In this document: positions 1 to 7,940 of the stretch, piece after piece | Position numbering within the stretch: the first letter of the stretch is position 1 | How the letters are laid out: each line of letters opens with the position of its first letter | NCBI GenBank assembly: GCA_030560485.1 | Contig: JAKTTS010000278.1 | Span: 1-20,685 of the forward strand | Source: Ascoidea tarda (nom. inval.) | Taxonomy: Eukaryota > Ascomycota > Saccharomycetes > Ascoideales > Ascoideaceae | Reading direction: 5' to 3' | DNA length: 20,685 nucleotides | Notes under the pieces: model-generated | The model's database searches: none | What the model saw: the letters and a program-made list of their open reading frames with translations, nothing else | Told to the model about the DNA's origin: nothing | Translations under genes and position numbers: made by a program

Positions 1-789
1 TTGACTTTAGTCGTCTTAGCCTACTGTGGTTCCCAGTCCACTTTATCAGGTATAGCAAATATCTATCTCTTCAAGTTTGATCTATCCAATCTAGATATAA
101 CAAAAATATTGGTGTCCACATCATCTACTCCAATCTCTTCTTACGTTTCAACCTACGGTTTGTCAAACGCAAACTTCGGTCTTTATGATGTCTACTCAGT
201 TGGCTTATGGGGTTACTGTAGAGGTACTAAAGATGCTAACGACAACGTCGACATTGTTAGCTGTTACAAATCCTCCAGTTATTTCGAATTGAGTATTGAA
301 GATATCATTACAAGAGAGATTACAAACTCTCAAATTGCAAACTCAAATATCAGATCAATCTTAACTAATGCTCAACTAACCTTACCTTCAGCTCTCACTT
401 CCTATAACAGCAATGGTGTCTTGTCCAGATTAATCTTCATCACAATGACCATTGGTTTAGCATTTTACGCTACACAATTCATCTTAAACTTCAGCGCTGT
501 CAAATCTCATGTTGCTAGTTTCTTCTCAACTTTTGTTGCTTTTGTTGCCAACACTGTCATCTTAATCGCTGCTGGTTCTGCTGTTGGTGTTGCCGTTGCT
601 TTCAAAAACAAGTTCAACGACACTGAAGAAGTTTATGGATGGACTTCCACCTTAGGTTCGGGTGCCTTCCATGGTCTAGTCTGGGGTGCTTTTGCTGCTG
701 GTTGTTTATCAAGTATGGGTTGGTTCTTTGCCATCTGTTTCGGTTCTACTAAGGTTGATGACGATAAGGAATCCATTTCTTCTGCTTAA
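1..789 (+). CDS. PUN1: SUR7/PalI-family membrane protein, Pun1-like (5' truncated by window edge)
   Basis: The frame is open from base 1, which is a TTG, so the true start and most of the first membrane segment lie outside the window. The visible 262 residues show the four-helix Sur7-family plan: the end of TM1 (about residues 1-12), an extracellular loop with a GLWGYC motif and a second Cys soon after, then hydrophobic segments at about 141-163, 172-198 and 222-248. Short cytoplasmic tail, stop TAA. From memory, spacing and motifs resemble Saccharomyces Pun1 (GLW-YC, the LDLS-like stretch before it, and a GLMWGA-like stretch in the last helix) more than Sur7 or Fmp45. Family members sit in the plasma membrane, often in eisosome/MCC domains, and affect cell-wall integrity and nitrogen-stress responses. 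Codon use is biased (TTG, GGT, GTC), suggesting good expression. It converges on ASH1 across a long spacer. The family is firm; the exact member is inferred. Confidence 0.7.
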   Translation: MTLVVLAYCGSQSTLSGIANIYLFKFDLSNLDITKILVSTSSTPISSYVSTYGLSNANFGLYDVYSVGLWGYCRGTKDANDNVDIVSCYKSSSYFELSIEDIITREITNSQIANSNIRSILTNAQLTLPSALTSYNSNGVLSRLIFITMTIGLAFYATQFILNFSAVKSHVASFFSTFVAFVANTVILIAAGSAVGVAVAFKNKFNDTEEVYGWTSTLGSGAFHGLVWGAFAAGCLSSMGWFFAICFGSTKVDDDKESISSA

Positions 790-2320
790 CCCTTTTTTCT
801 AACAACTGTATCAACTAAAACGAAAAAACAAAACAAAACAACTAAAATAATAGAATTCAAAATTTAGAATTTTATAAAGGAGCATTTTATCAAATTTTCA
901 ATTAAAAATCAAAAAAAACAAAAAATAACATTTATTCAACTATCTACTATCCACTTCGTTATTTTATTTTATTATTTTATTATCTTATTATCTTATTCTT
1001 AAATCTATTCTTCCAACTTTAATTTCAATTAAAGCTTCTAATCTTTTTTTTCTGGTCTCATTAATTTTGGCTTTACTTGGTTTGAATTGGTCTCTTTTCT
1101 CTCTTTTTAATTATGGTAAAAAAATTCAGGTGTCTTATTTTTTTTAATTACTTTCTATAACTTCAATAACTGTGGAAAAATCATTATGCATTTTATATTT
1201 TTATATAGCAATTACTTCTATTTTACCTATTTTTATTATTTTTATTACTTATAGTTTTTATAGTTTTTATATATTATCTTCTCTTGAACTTTTCAACTTA
1301 TTGTTTTTGTCTTATATTTTATCTTTTATTCATACTTTAATCAAATTATTTGTCTTACTTTGATCCTTATCTTTTCGACTGAGTTCAATTGACTCTTACT
1401 CTGTTACTTTGCCTCACTTTTGTTGTTCTTGTTCTTGTTCTGGATTTTTGGATCTTCACTCTCCTCCATATTCCTTTTCTGCTTCTATTTTTACTTATAC
1501 TTTACGACATTTTGTTGTTAATTAAACTAAAAATTAAATTAAAAAAATACTATGTTCAAAAGTAGATCAATTAGTGGCAAATCAAATATTGTGGAGATCT
1601 TGGAGATTTATTAGACTATAGAAATTGTTTTTAAAAAAGCAAAAAAAAAAATATTAAATAGAACTTCCATCAAGAAATTAAAGTAATCTTTTGTCTTTTT
1701 TTTTGTTTTTCTCACAAACAAAGAACTAAATTAAACTAAAGATAAACTAGTAAACCAGTACCATTTCTAAAATATTATTTCAAAACAACAAACTAAAATA
1801 AGATAAAATAAAATAATAAAACAATAAAATAAGATAGTAAAATAAGAAAATAGAAAAATTAAAAACAGTTTCAAATTCAATTAACTGTTAAACCTGAAAA
1901 CAATTAACAAAATTTGTTTCAAAAAAAAAGAATATAAACAAGAAAAAAAAAATAAAAAATAAAATTTTTTTGAAAAAAAAAGGGTAAATTTGTTAAAAAA
2001 AAAGAGATTATAAAATAGAAAAAAAGATAAATTGGGAATTAGATTGTTTGGAATTAGGATTAATAACTAAAGGAATGAAAATTATTAAGTTAAAAAATTC
2101 TTCAAAATCAATTTGAAGTAATTTGAAATGAAAATTATTAATAAAAACAAAATATTGTAAAAGCAACATCAAATAATATAAAAGTAAATAAATAAATAAA
2201 TAAATAAAAAAATCAATCAATTGATTATTTGATCAATTGATAAACAAAAAATTCGGATTTGAAAAGATCAATATAAACCAAAAATAAAATTGAAATTGAA
2301 GTTGAAAAATCTGTAAAAAC
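790..2320. other. 1.5-kb gene-free convergent spacer, skewed AT-rich
   Basis: No convincing gene lies here. The only hydrophobic reading frame (about 1172-1363) begins with GTG and is pure T-rich composition. The + strand is T-rich from about 950 to 1510 and A-rich from about 1520 to 2310, with long homopolymer tracts. An exact 11/11 match to the S. cerevisiae ARS core consensus (WTTTAYRTTTW) lies at 1191-1201, which is weak evidence in DNA this AT-rich. Two copies of a 10-bp palindrome lie at 2216-2241. The spacer must contain the 3' ends and terminators of both flanking genes. No tRNA-like T-loop was seen. Confidence 0.6.
2216..2241. repeat. Twin 10-bp palindromes (ATCAATTGAT) downstream of ASH1
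   Basis: ATCAATTGAT occurs at 2216-2225 and again at 2232-2241, 16 bp apart start to start. Each copy is a perfect palindrome, so the pair can also fold as one larger hairpin. It lies 80-105 bp past the ASH1 stop codon, where 3'-end signals would be expected. Function unknown. Confidence 0.7.
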
Positions 2321-5260
2321 CTAATCAAGTTTTCCATAGACCTCAACATCATAACCACAATTTAAACATTTAAAATCTTTCCTTAAATTATTTGCTTTAC
2401 TTCTAATTAAATTCCACTCGCTCTTTGCAGGTATTCTCAAACAAGTAGGATTGATGCATCTAACACCAGTTTTTTTGTATCTTAAACCACAAGAGTTGCA
2501 TAACTGACCAGCAGATAATGACCAAGAAGGTCTCCAACATGGTGATTGGGATGAACCACAAGATACACAACTTCTTTTTGTGTGGTGATGAGAGTGAGAA
2601 CGGGCATTAGTCGTAGATGTAGAAGATTGAGTTGAAGAGTTAATGTTGATGTTAGTAACATTAGTGTTTGTGGTGTTACTATTAGAGGAATTAGCAGTAG
2701 ATATATTACTATTAATATTAATATTATTATAATTGATACTGTTACTATCAATTGAGCTATTCAAAGATGTATTTGAAGCTTTCTTTTTGAAAGTAACTGG
2801 AGTTGAAGAAGTTAGTGTTGGGGGATTAATGTTTGATTTAAAATTTGGGTTATAAGTCAAATCATTAGAGGTCAAATAAGAATTTGATAATGATTCTGAT
2901 CTTGTATGGAATGAGGTATCATTATTTTGGTATTTATGATAAGTTAGAACATCATTAATGTTATTAACATAAATGTAGTTTGACTCACAAAGAAAATTAA
3001 GTGGGGGTAAAATATTGTTAGCAAAAGCTGATGAAGTTGATGAAGTTGAAGGAATTTTAAAATTATTATTAATATTAATATTAGAATTAATATTAGAATT
3101 GAGATTAGGATTAGGATTAGGATTAGGATTAATAACGTTGTTGGAGTTATCGGTTGATAAACCTTTATAATTTATAAAGGGAGAAGATATATCAGAGGTT
3201 GGGATGGTTGAACCATTTGAAGAAACCGAGGATATTGAGGATTGATCAGATAAAGTTGAAGATGCAGAGGTAGTTGAAGATAAAGAGGATGTAGTTGAAT
3301 TTGAAACTGATCTTTGGTTAATGTTATTAATTATGGATTGGTTATTGTTATTAATGTAGGCGTAATTAATTTCGTCTTTAGTGGGTGGTGTCAAAAGGGT
3401 TGAGGATATGGATCTTAAAGAGGGGTGATGGTTTAGGTTTAAATGTTGAAAAGATTTAGTCGAGATTGAGGACAAGTTTTGGTTGTTAATTATAAAGTCG
3501 CTATTTGAATGAGTAATAGGAGATGAAGAGTTTGAAGAACGGGAAATAGAAGGGGATCTGTTTGGAGAAATAACAGAAGGGGTTGTTGAAGAGGGGGATA
3601 AATGTTTGTTTGATTTTGATGGAGATGAATGGGAAGAAGATGACGATGAGGAAGGAGTAGATGATGAGGATGAGGATGAGGGTGAGGATGAAGTAGAAGG
3701 AGATTGCTTGTGATTGCTGTTGATGAGCAATTTTGAAAAAAAGTTGTTTGAGGATTTGAATTTTTTAGAGATTTTTGTATTGAATTTAGGTTTTTTGATT
3801 AGATAGGAGTTGATTTTTTCTCTGAGAGAAGATCTTTTGGATGATTTAGGTGATTGAGGTTGAGGTTGAGGTTGAGATTGGGGTTGAGACTGATTTGATG
3901 GAGTTGAAGTTATTGATTGGTTAGAGGATGAGGATTGTGATTTTTTATTTTTATTTTTATTTTTATTTTTGTTTTTATTTTTTGATTTGTTTTTTATATT
4001 TTTTTTATTTTTATTTTTAGAAGATTTTGAAGAAGTAGAGGTGGATGAGGAAGTTGTGGACGAGGAAGTAGATGGAGATAGGGTTGAGGAAGAAGAGTTT
4101 GTGGGGTTTAGGGATGACTGAGAGACGGTTGTAAAAGTGTCATCCGAAATGGTTAAATCGTTTTCAGTGTCAAAATCGTGAGGGTTGTTGTGGATATTGT
4201 CATGATTGTTGTGGTTGTGATGATTTTCAATTTCAATATCAACTTTGTTAATATCATTATTATCATGATTATCATTGTTATTATTATTAATAGTATTAGT
4301 AGTATTAATAGTATTAATAGTATTAATAGTATTAGTAGTACTAATATTATTATTATTGTCATGATTATCACAACTATTGTGTTGGTAATTATTAATATTA
4401 TCGTTGTTAATGGTTTCGTTATCAATGTCCATGTTATTGTCAACCGTGTGAATGAGTGGATTTGAGTTGATGTTGTCTAAATTATTGATTGAATATTTTA
4501 GATTTTTATAAGTGCTTGAGTCTTTTTTCTCTAACCATCTTTCAAAGGAAAGGGTCCAATTTGAGTAATGGTATTGGGACTGGTAGTTATTGATGTTGTT
4601 ATTGAGGTAATTGTTGTTGTTGATCGAGGAAAAGTTGAATTTTGAGCTGTAATTGAGAGAGTTTACTTTTGATAGGAAAGATTTTGAGGGAAGAGTGTCT
4701 AGGTAATTGAGAGAGTAGTTGAGGGTGAATGGGTCGTAATCGTCTTTTGAAAAGACGGAGTTTAAAGACTCAAGAGACAATTTTTGTTTTATTGGAGAAG
4801 AAGAAAGCGATTTTTGGGAGGATTGAAGAGAGTCAGTGATTGAGATTGTGTCATCATTGTCATGATCATGATCATGATCATGATCGTTTTCGTTTTCATT
4901 GTCATTATCATTATCGTTGATGTTAATGTTGATGTTGATGTTGCTGATACTGTTGATGACGTTATTTTTTGGAAGGTTTGAGATTGAAGAGGATGAAGAA
5001 GAGTTTGGAGGAGTGGGCAATAAAGAATTGGAAATAGGAGAAGTGTTAGAAGAATTTGGACCGTTTGATTTAATTTTTTTATAATTTTTCAACAACGAGT
5101 TGTTATTAATGTTGTTGTTAATAGTACTGTTGACGTTGTTGTTGTTGATATTATTAATGTTAATATTGTTGATTGATTGATTGGATATTGATAGGGATCT
5201 CTTTCTTTTTTTGTTATTATCTGAATCAAAAGACAGGGAGGAGATTAAAAGACCTGACAT
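2321..5260 (-). CDS. ASH1: Ash1-like GATA-type zinc-finger transcription factor, 979 aa
   Basis: ATG at 5260-5258, stop TAG at 2323-2321. Almost the whole protein is low-complexity (Asn, Ser, Asp/His and Thr runs, basic KNKN blocks). The only compact domain is at the C-terminus: a GATA finger with C898-X2-C901 and C921-X2-C924, containing SPCWRPSW and [13 protein letters not shown], followed by C935, C940, C965 and C968. This sequence and its C-terminal position match Ash1 of Saccharomyces and Candida. In S. cerevisiae Ash1 is a daughter-cell repressor of HO acting with the Rpd3L deacetylase; in Candida albicans it concentrates in hyphal tip or daughter nuclei. Here it is longer than the S. 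cerevisiae protein (about 590 aa), mainly through repeat expansion. The N-terminus has a basic KKRKR stretch that may be a nuclear signal. A long 0.9-kb upstream region separates it from CAR2. Identity rests on the finger; the role in this species is inferred. Confidence 0.85.
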   Translation of the reverse strand: MSGLLISSLSFDSDNNKKRKRSLSISNQSINNININNINNNNVNSTINNNINNNSLLKNYKKIKSNGPNSSNTSPISNSLLPTPPNSSSSSSISNLPKNNVINSISNININININDNDNDNENENDHDHDHDHDNDDTISITDSLQSSQKSLSSSPIKQKLSLESLNSVFSKDDYDPFTLNYSLNYLDTLPSKSFLSKVNSLNYSSKFNFSSINNNNYLNNNINNYQSQYHYSNWTLSFERWLEKKDSSTYKNLKYSINNLDNINSNPLIHTVDNNMDIDNETINNDNINNYQHNSCDNHDNNNNISTTNTINTINTINTTNTINNNNNDNHDNNDINKVDIEIENHHNHNNHDNIHNNPHDFDTENDLTISDDTFTTVSQSSLNPTNSSSSTLSPSTSSSTTSSSTSTSSKSSKNKNKKNIKNKSKNKNKNKNKNKNKKSQSSSSNQSITSTPSNQSQPQSQPQPQPQSPKSSKRSSLREKINSYLIKKPKFNTKISKKFKSSNNFFSKLLINSNHKQSPSTSSSPSSSSSSSTPSSSSSSSHSSPSKSNKHLSPSSTTPSVISPNRSPSISRSSNSSSPITHSNSDFIINNQNLSSISTKSFQHLNLNHHPSLRSISSTLLTPPTKDEINYAYINNNNQSIINNINQRSVSNSTTSSLSSTTSASSTLSDQSSISSVSSNGSTIPTSDISSPFINYKGLSTDNSNNVINPNPNPNPNLNSNINSNININNNFKIPSTSSTSSAFANNILPPLNFLCESNYIYVNNINDVLTYHKYQNNDTSFHTRSESLSNSYLTSNDLTYNPNFKSNINPPTLTSSTPVTFKKKASNTSLNSSIDSNSINYNNININSNISTANSSNSNTTNTNVTNININSSTQSSTSTTNARSHSHHHTKRSCVSCGSSQSPCWRPSWSLSAGQLCNSCGLRYKKTGVRCINPTCLRIPAKSEWNLIRSKANNLRKDFKCLNCGYDVEVYGKLD

Positions 5261-5721
5261 TTTGAGAGATTAAAGAAAAGAAGAAAAACAATGAATGGGT
5301 AAAAATAAAGAAATGATAGATTAATAGATTAGATGGATAGATAGATGAATAGACAGATGAATGAATGATTAATGAGATTCAATGTTGTGTGATTTTGTTG
5401 ATTGTTTGTCAAAAAAAAACAAGAACGAAAAATAAAAAAATAGTGGAAAAAAAGGGAACAAGTCGTGGATCAGAGTTAAAAATAAGGGGGGAAAAATCAA
5501 AGACAAGACAAAAGTTAAAAAAGGGCAAGAGAAATGGATGAGATGAGATATCTAGTGAAATAAATCAGGAAGGATAAAAAATAAGTGAACAAGAAGGATG
5601 AAGCAATGGTGATAGGTGATGAAGTGATGAAAAACAATGGCAAATGTCAGATTTATATGGGAAAAAAGATGAAGAGATGGGGCGTGAGTGCAGAGAAAGG
5701 ATAAGAAGTAAAGTAGATGGC

Positions 5722-5784
5722 GGTTATGACGGTTATGACGGTTATGCTGAGTATGCTGAGTATGTTGAGTATGTTGAGTATGGC
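5722..5784. repeat. 9-bp tandem array, seven units
   Basis: Seven contiguous 9-mers: GGTTATGAC twice, GGTTATGCT, GAGTATGCT, GAGTATGTT twice, GAGTATGGC. Change is stepwise along the array, as if units diverged while duplicating. Because 9 is a multiple of 3, every frame across it stays open, which explains the small frames seen there on both strands. Confidence 0.9.
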
Positions 5785-5949
5785 GAAGATGCTGGTGATG
5801 GCAACGAGAATGGACAACAGAAAGAGGGAAGAGGCGCCGAGACTGAGAGTCAACAGAAGCAGTTAAGGAAAGGCAAAAGATTGACAGATCGGACAGACAG
5901 CTGAAGAACGCTGGAAAAGAAGCAGCGGAGAGTGAGGATGAAGCAGCAG

Positions 5950-5976
5950 AGGAAGCAGAGGAAGCAGAGGAAGCAC
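5950..5976. repeat. 9-bp tandem repeat AGGAAGCAG, three units
   Basis: Units start at 5950, 5959 and 5968 (the last ends in C). It is the second short array in the same GC-rich spacer. It keeps frames open, so it mimics an acidic or basic coding stretch; the longest such frame has no ATG. Confidence 0.85.
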
Positions 5977-6026
5977 ACGAAGGAGACGAACAAGAAGCAA
6001 GCGCTGGTGTTTACAGCGCACGCGCT

Positions 6027-6085
6027 CACGTGCTGCGGCAGCCAATCAGCTGCGCGCAAAACACACGCGCAAAACACACACGCGT
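6027..6085. promoter_or_regulatory. Cluster of candidate regulatory motifs: E-box, CCAAT box, tandem 13-mer, MCB-like site
   Basis: Within 59 bp lie CACGTG (6027-6032; Cbf1/Pho4-type core), CCAATCA (6042-6048; core of the Hap2/3/5 site), two tandem copies of GCGCAAAACACAC (6054-6066 and 6067-6079) and ACGCGT (6080-6085; MBF-type core). The cluster is about 770-825 bp upstream of ASH1 and just past the CAR2 stop codon, so ASH1 is the only candidate target. Factor names come from S. cerevisiae motif knowledge; occupancy here is unproven. Confidence 0.4.
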
Positions 6086-6159
6086 GGGCAACGCACTTTG
6101 GTCCTCTGTTAAGGGAGTGTAAACAATTCTGTTGAGTCTTCTGTTGAGTTGCTATAGAG

Positions 6160-7452
6160 TCACTTCAAGCGCGCGAGCTCGCTGAGGGCGCGGTCGATCG
6201 CCGCTGCTCCCCTGAGCAAGTCTTCCTCGCTGATAACCAATGGAGGTGCCAACCGGATGATGTGTCCGTGCGTGGGTTTGGCCAACACCCCAAGCTCCTT
6301 CATCTTCAAGCACACGTCCCACGCTGTTCGTCCCCCAAGGCCCCTGGGATCAATTACTATCGCCAATAGCAAGCCCATCCCGCGCACCTCCGACACGATT
6401 CCGCGGTGCTTCTGCTGGATCTGACAGAGCTTCTTCTTGAACATCGCGCCCAATGCTGCTGCCCGTTCCACCAACTTCTCTTCGCGAACTACTCGCAACG
6501 CCTCGATACCCACTCGGCTTGCCAACGGATTGCCGCCAAACGTTGACCCGTGCGATCCGGGCTCGAAGCAAAGCATGATCTCACGGCTGCTCAACACCGC
6601 CGAAATAGGTAACACTCCTCCGCCGAGCGCCTTGCCCAACAACACCACGTCTGGTTTGATTCCGTAGTGCTCATAGCACAACATCCGACCTGTTCTGCCA
6701 ATTCCGGTCTGGATCTCGTCAACCACCAACAACACATTGTGCTCATCGCACAACTTGCGCACTTCTCGGAAGTACCCCTCGGAAGGAACAACAATTCCAG
6801 CTTCACCTTGGATTGGCTCCAACAAAATCCCGGCTACCTTATCTCCGGCCACTCGAAGACTCTCCCGAAGGTCCTCGATTTCTCCGTATCGAATGTATCT
6901 CTTTTCTTCACTTCCAGGAACAAAACAACTGATTCCTTCAACAAATGGACCAAATCCCTTTCTGGCATCTTCATCACTCGACAACGAAATGATCCCAATG
7001 CTTCTTCCATGGAAATTGTTAGACGCTCCCAAAATAATCGCCTTGTTTTCTGCAATTCCTTTCTTGAAATACCCCCATCTTCTGATCAACTTTAATCCGG
7101 TTTCGACTGCCTCTGCTCCCGTATTCATTGGTAACACCATCTCATACCCAAAATACTCGGTGATAAACTTGCTGTAGTTTGAAAACACATCGTTGGAAAA
7201 CGCTCTCGACGACAACGTCAACTTCTTGCTCTGATCAATCAACGCCTCGATGATTCGAGGATGGCAGTGTCCTTGATTGATGGCACTGTATGCACTCAAA
7301 AAATCCAAGTACTCCTTTCCTTCGGGATCCCAGACTTTCGATCCCAATGCCCTGTGGAAAACAACTGGTAATGGATGATAGTTGTGTGCAGAATACTTTT
7401 CCTCGTATTCTTTACTCAACTCTGACGAAATATTAAAATCAACCTCACTCAT
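6160..7452 (-). CDS. CAR2: Ornithine aminotransferase (ornithine-oxo-acid transaminase), 430 aa
   Basis: Class-III PLP-dependent aminotransferase that moves the delta-amino group of ornithine to 2-oxoglutarate, giving glutamate-5-semialdehyde, the second step of arginine use as nitrogen source after arginase. ATG at 7452-7450, stop TGA. Length is normal (yeast Car2 is 424 aa). Landmarks: [16 protein letters not shown] (20-35), NTGAEAVE (110-117), EPIQGEAGI (212-220), [13 protein letters not shown] with D245 binding the pyridine nitrogen, [12 protein letters not shown] with Schiff-base lysine K274, and [16 protein letters not shown] (299-313). No targeting peptide is visible, as expected for the cytosolic yeast enzyme. 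Nearly all landmark blocks match Saccharomyces Car2. The 3' half of the gene is far more GC-rich than the 5' half, and no leucine is encoded by CTG. Confidence 0.97.
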   Translation of the reverse strand: MSEVDFNISSELSKEYEEKYSAHNYHPLPVVFHRALGSKVWDPEGKEYLDFLSAYSAINQGHCHPRIIEALIDQSKKLTLSSRAFSNDVFSNYSKFITEYFGYEMVLPMNTGAEAVETGLKLIRRWGYFKKGIAENKAIILGASNNFHGRSIGIISLSSDEDARKGFGPFVEGISCFVPGSEEKRYIRYGEIEDLRESLRVAGDKVAGILLEPIQGEAGIVVPSEGYFREVRKLCDEHNVLLVVDEIQTGIGRTGRMLCYEHYGIKPDVVLLGKALGGGVLPISAVLSSREIMLCFEPGSHGSTFGGNPLASRVGIEALRVVREEKLVERAAALGAMFKKKLCQIQQKHRGIVSEVRGMGLLLAIVIDPRGLGGRTAWDVCLKMKELGVLAKPTHGHIIRLAPPLVISEEDLLRGAAAIDRALSELARLK

Positions 7453-7940
7453 ATTTAATCGATAATTAATAAATAAACACCAAAAATGTAGTAGCTATTA
7501 TAATAAATATAAAAAATATATTAAATATAATGATTATAATGATTATAATGATTATAATGATTATATATATAATTGCTCTTATACAATCCACTGGTTGGAT
7601 GGCAAAAAAACAACAACTTCCCTCCTCCTTATATATTGCGTTTTTATCGCTTGCCCATGCTTATAGAGTAATTCTTTCCTCCCACTATTGCTTTCCACAA
7701 ATCAAAGCTCATCCTTTTCTCAAAAAAATCATCTTTTTCTCAATCAATCTCGTTTTCTTCCTCTAAAAGCAACTGATAAAGAGCTTGCAATTCCTGCTTG
7801 CCAATTCTCGATTTTTTCGTCTCTCGCCGCTAAGCGAAGTAACACCCGAGTGTCAAAAACTCTTTCTTCTACACAATTCCACTCACTTCTTGATCTCGTT
7901 ATATCTTAATCATATATATATATATATATTATACAGGCTC
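7453..7940 (-). promoter_or_regulatory. CAR2 promoter region (and SEC39 3' end)
   Basis: This 488-bp gap separates the CAR2 start from the SEC39 stop, both on the minus strand. A TATATATA-type box lies at about 7562-7570, roughly 110 bp upstream of the ATG. Between it and the ATG is a four-fold 9-bp repeat (7529-7566). GATAA cores, the kind bound by nitrogen-control GATA factors, occur at 7775-7779 (+) and 7644-7648 (-). CGCTAAGCG (7828-7836), close to a palindrome inside a GC-rich patch, loosely recalls the CG-rich URS1/UAS elements of yeast CAR genes but is not a consensus match. An (AT)n run at about 7912-7930 lies just past the SEC39 stop. Confidence 0.5.
7529..7566. repeat. 9-bp tandem repeat (ATGATTATA-type), four units, in CAR2 leader
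   Basis: Four units of the 9-mer TGATTATAA lie in tandem, running directly into the TATA-like run at 7562. Given the TATA position, the repeat falls in the probable core promoter or 5' leader of CAR2, 77-114 bp before the start codon. Confidence 0.85.

Larger units (their letters stand above)
5261..6159. other. Upstream region of ASH1 and 3' end of CAR2: repeats and GC-rich block
   Basis: No gene is well supported. The part next to ASH1 (5261-5640) is A/G-rich with degenerate GATA/GATG/AATG tetranucleotide repeats at about 5308-5375, fitting an ASH1 leader or promoter. From about 5680 the GC content rises sharply. This part holds a 9-bp tandem array (5722-5784), a second 9-bp array (5950-5976), a CACGTG E-box (6027-6032), a CCAAT box (6042-6046), a tandem 13-mer (6054-6079) and an ACGCGT (6080-6085). 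An ATG-started 86-codon frame at 5644-5904 exists, but its content is mostly the 9-bp repeat and I do not call it a gene. Confidence 0.6.

Noticed and set aside
1191-1201. Replication origin from an 11/11 ARS core match
   Set aside because: One such match is likely by chance in this composition, and the consensus is specific to S. cerevisiae relatives; kept only as a note.
1172-1363. 63-codon hydrophobic frame resembling a membrane peptide
   Set aside because: It starts with GTG, and T-rich DNA always yields Phe/Leu/Ile text.
3100-3130. Telomere-like TTAGGA repeats
   Set aside because: They lie inside the ASH1 frame and simply encode Asn-Pro repeats; the unit is GGATTA in a short run with no other subtelomeric sign.
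5644-5904. 86-codon ATG-started frame upstream of ASH1
   Set aside because: Most of its openness comes from the 9-bp array, other frames there are equally open, and the product shows no recognisable domain.
5905-6135. Continuing frames rich in Lys/Arg/Gln or Glu/Ala across 5905-6135
   Set aside because: They are produced by the AGGAAGCAG repeat. The acidic version has no ATG and the basic one has no homology I recognise.
6160-7452. CAR2 as a horizontally acquired gene because of high GC
   Set aside because: Its protein matches yeast Car2 along its whole length and the GC shift begins in non-coding DNA and fades within the gene.
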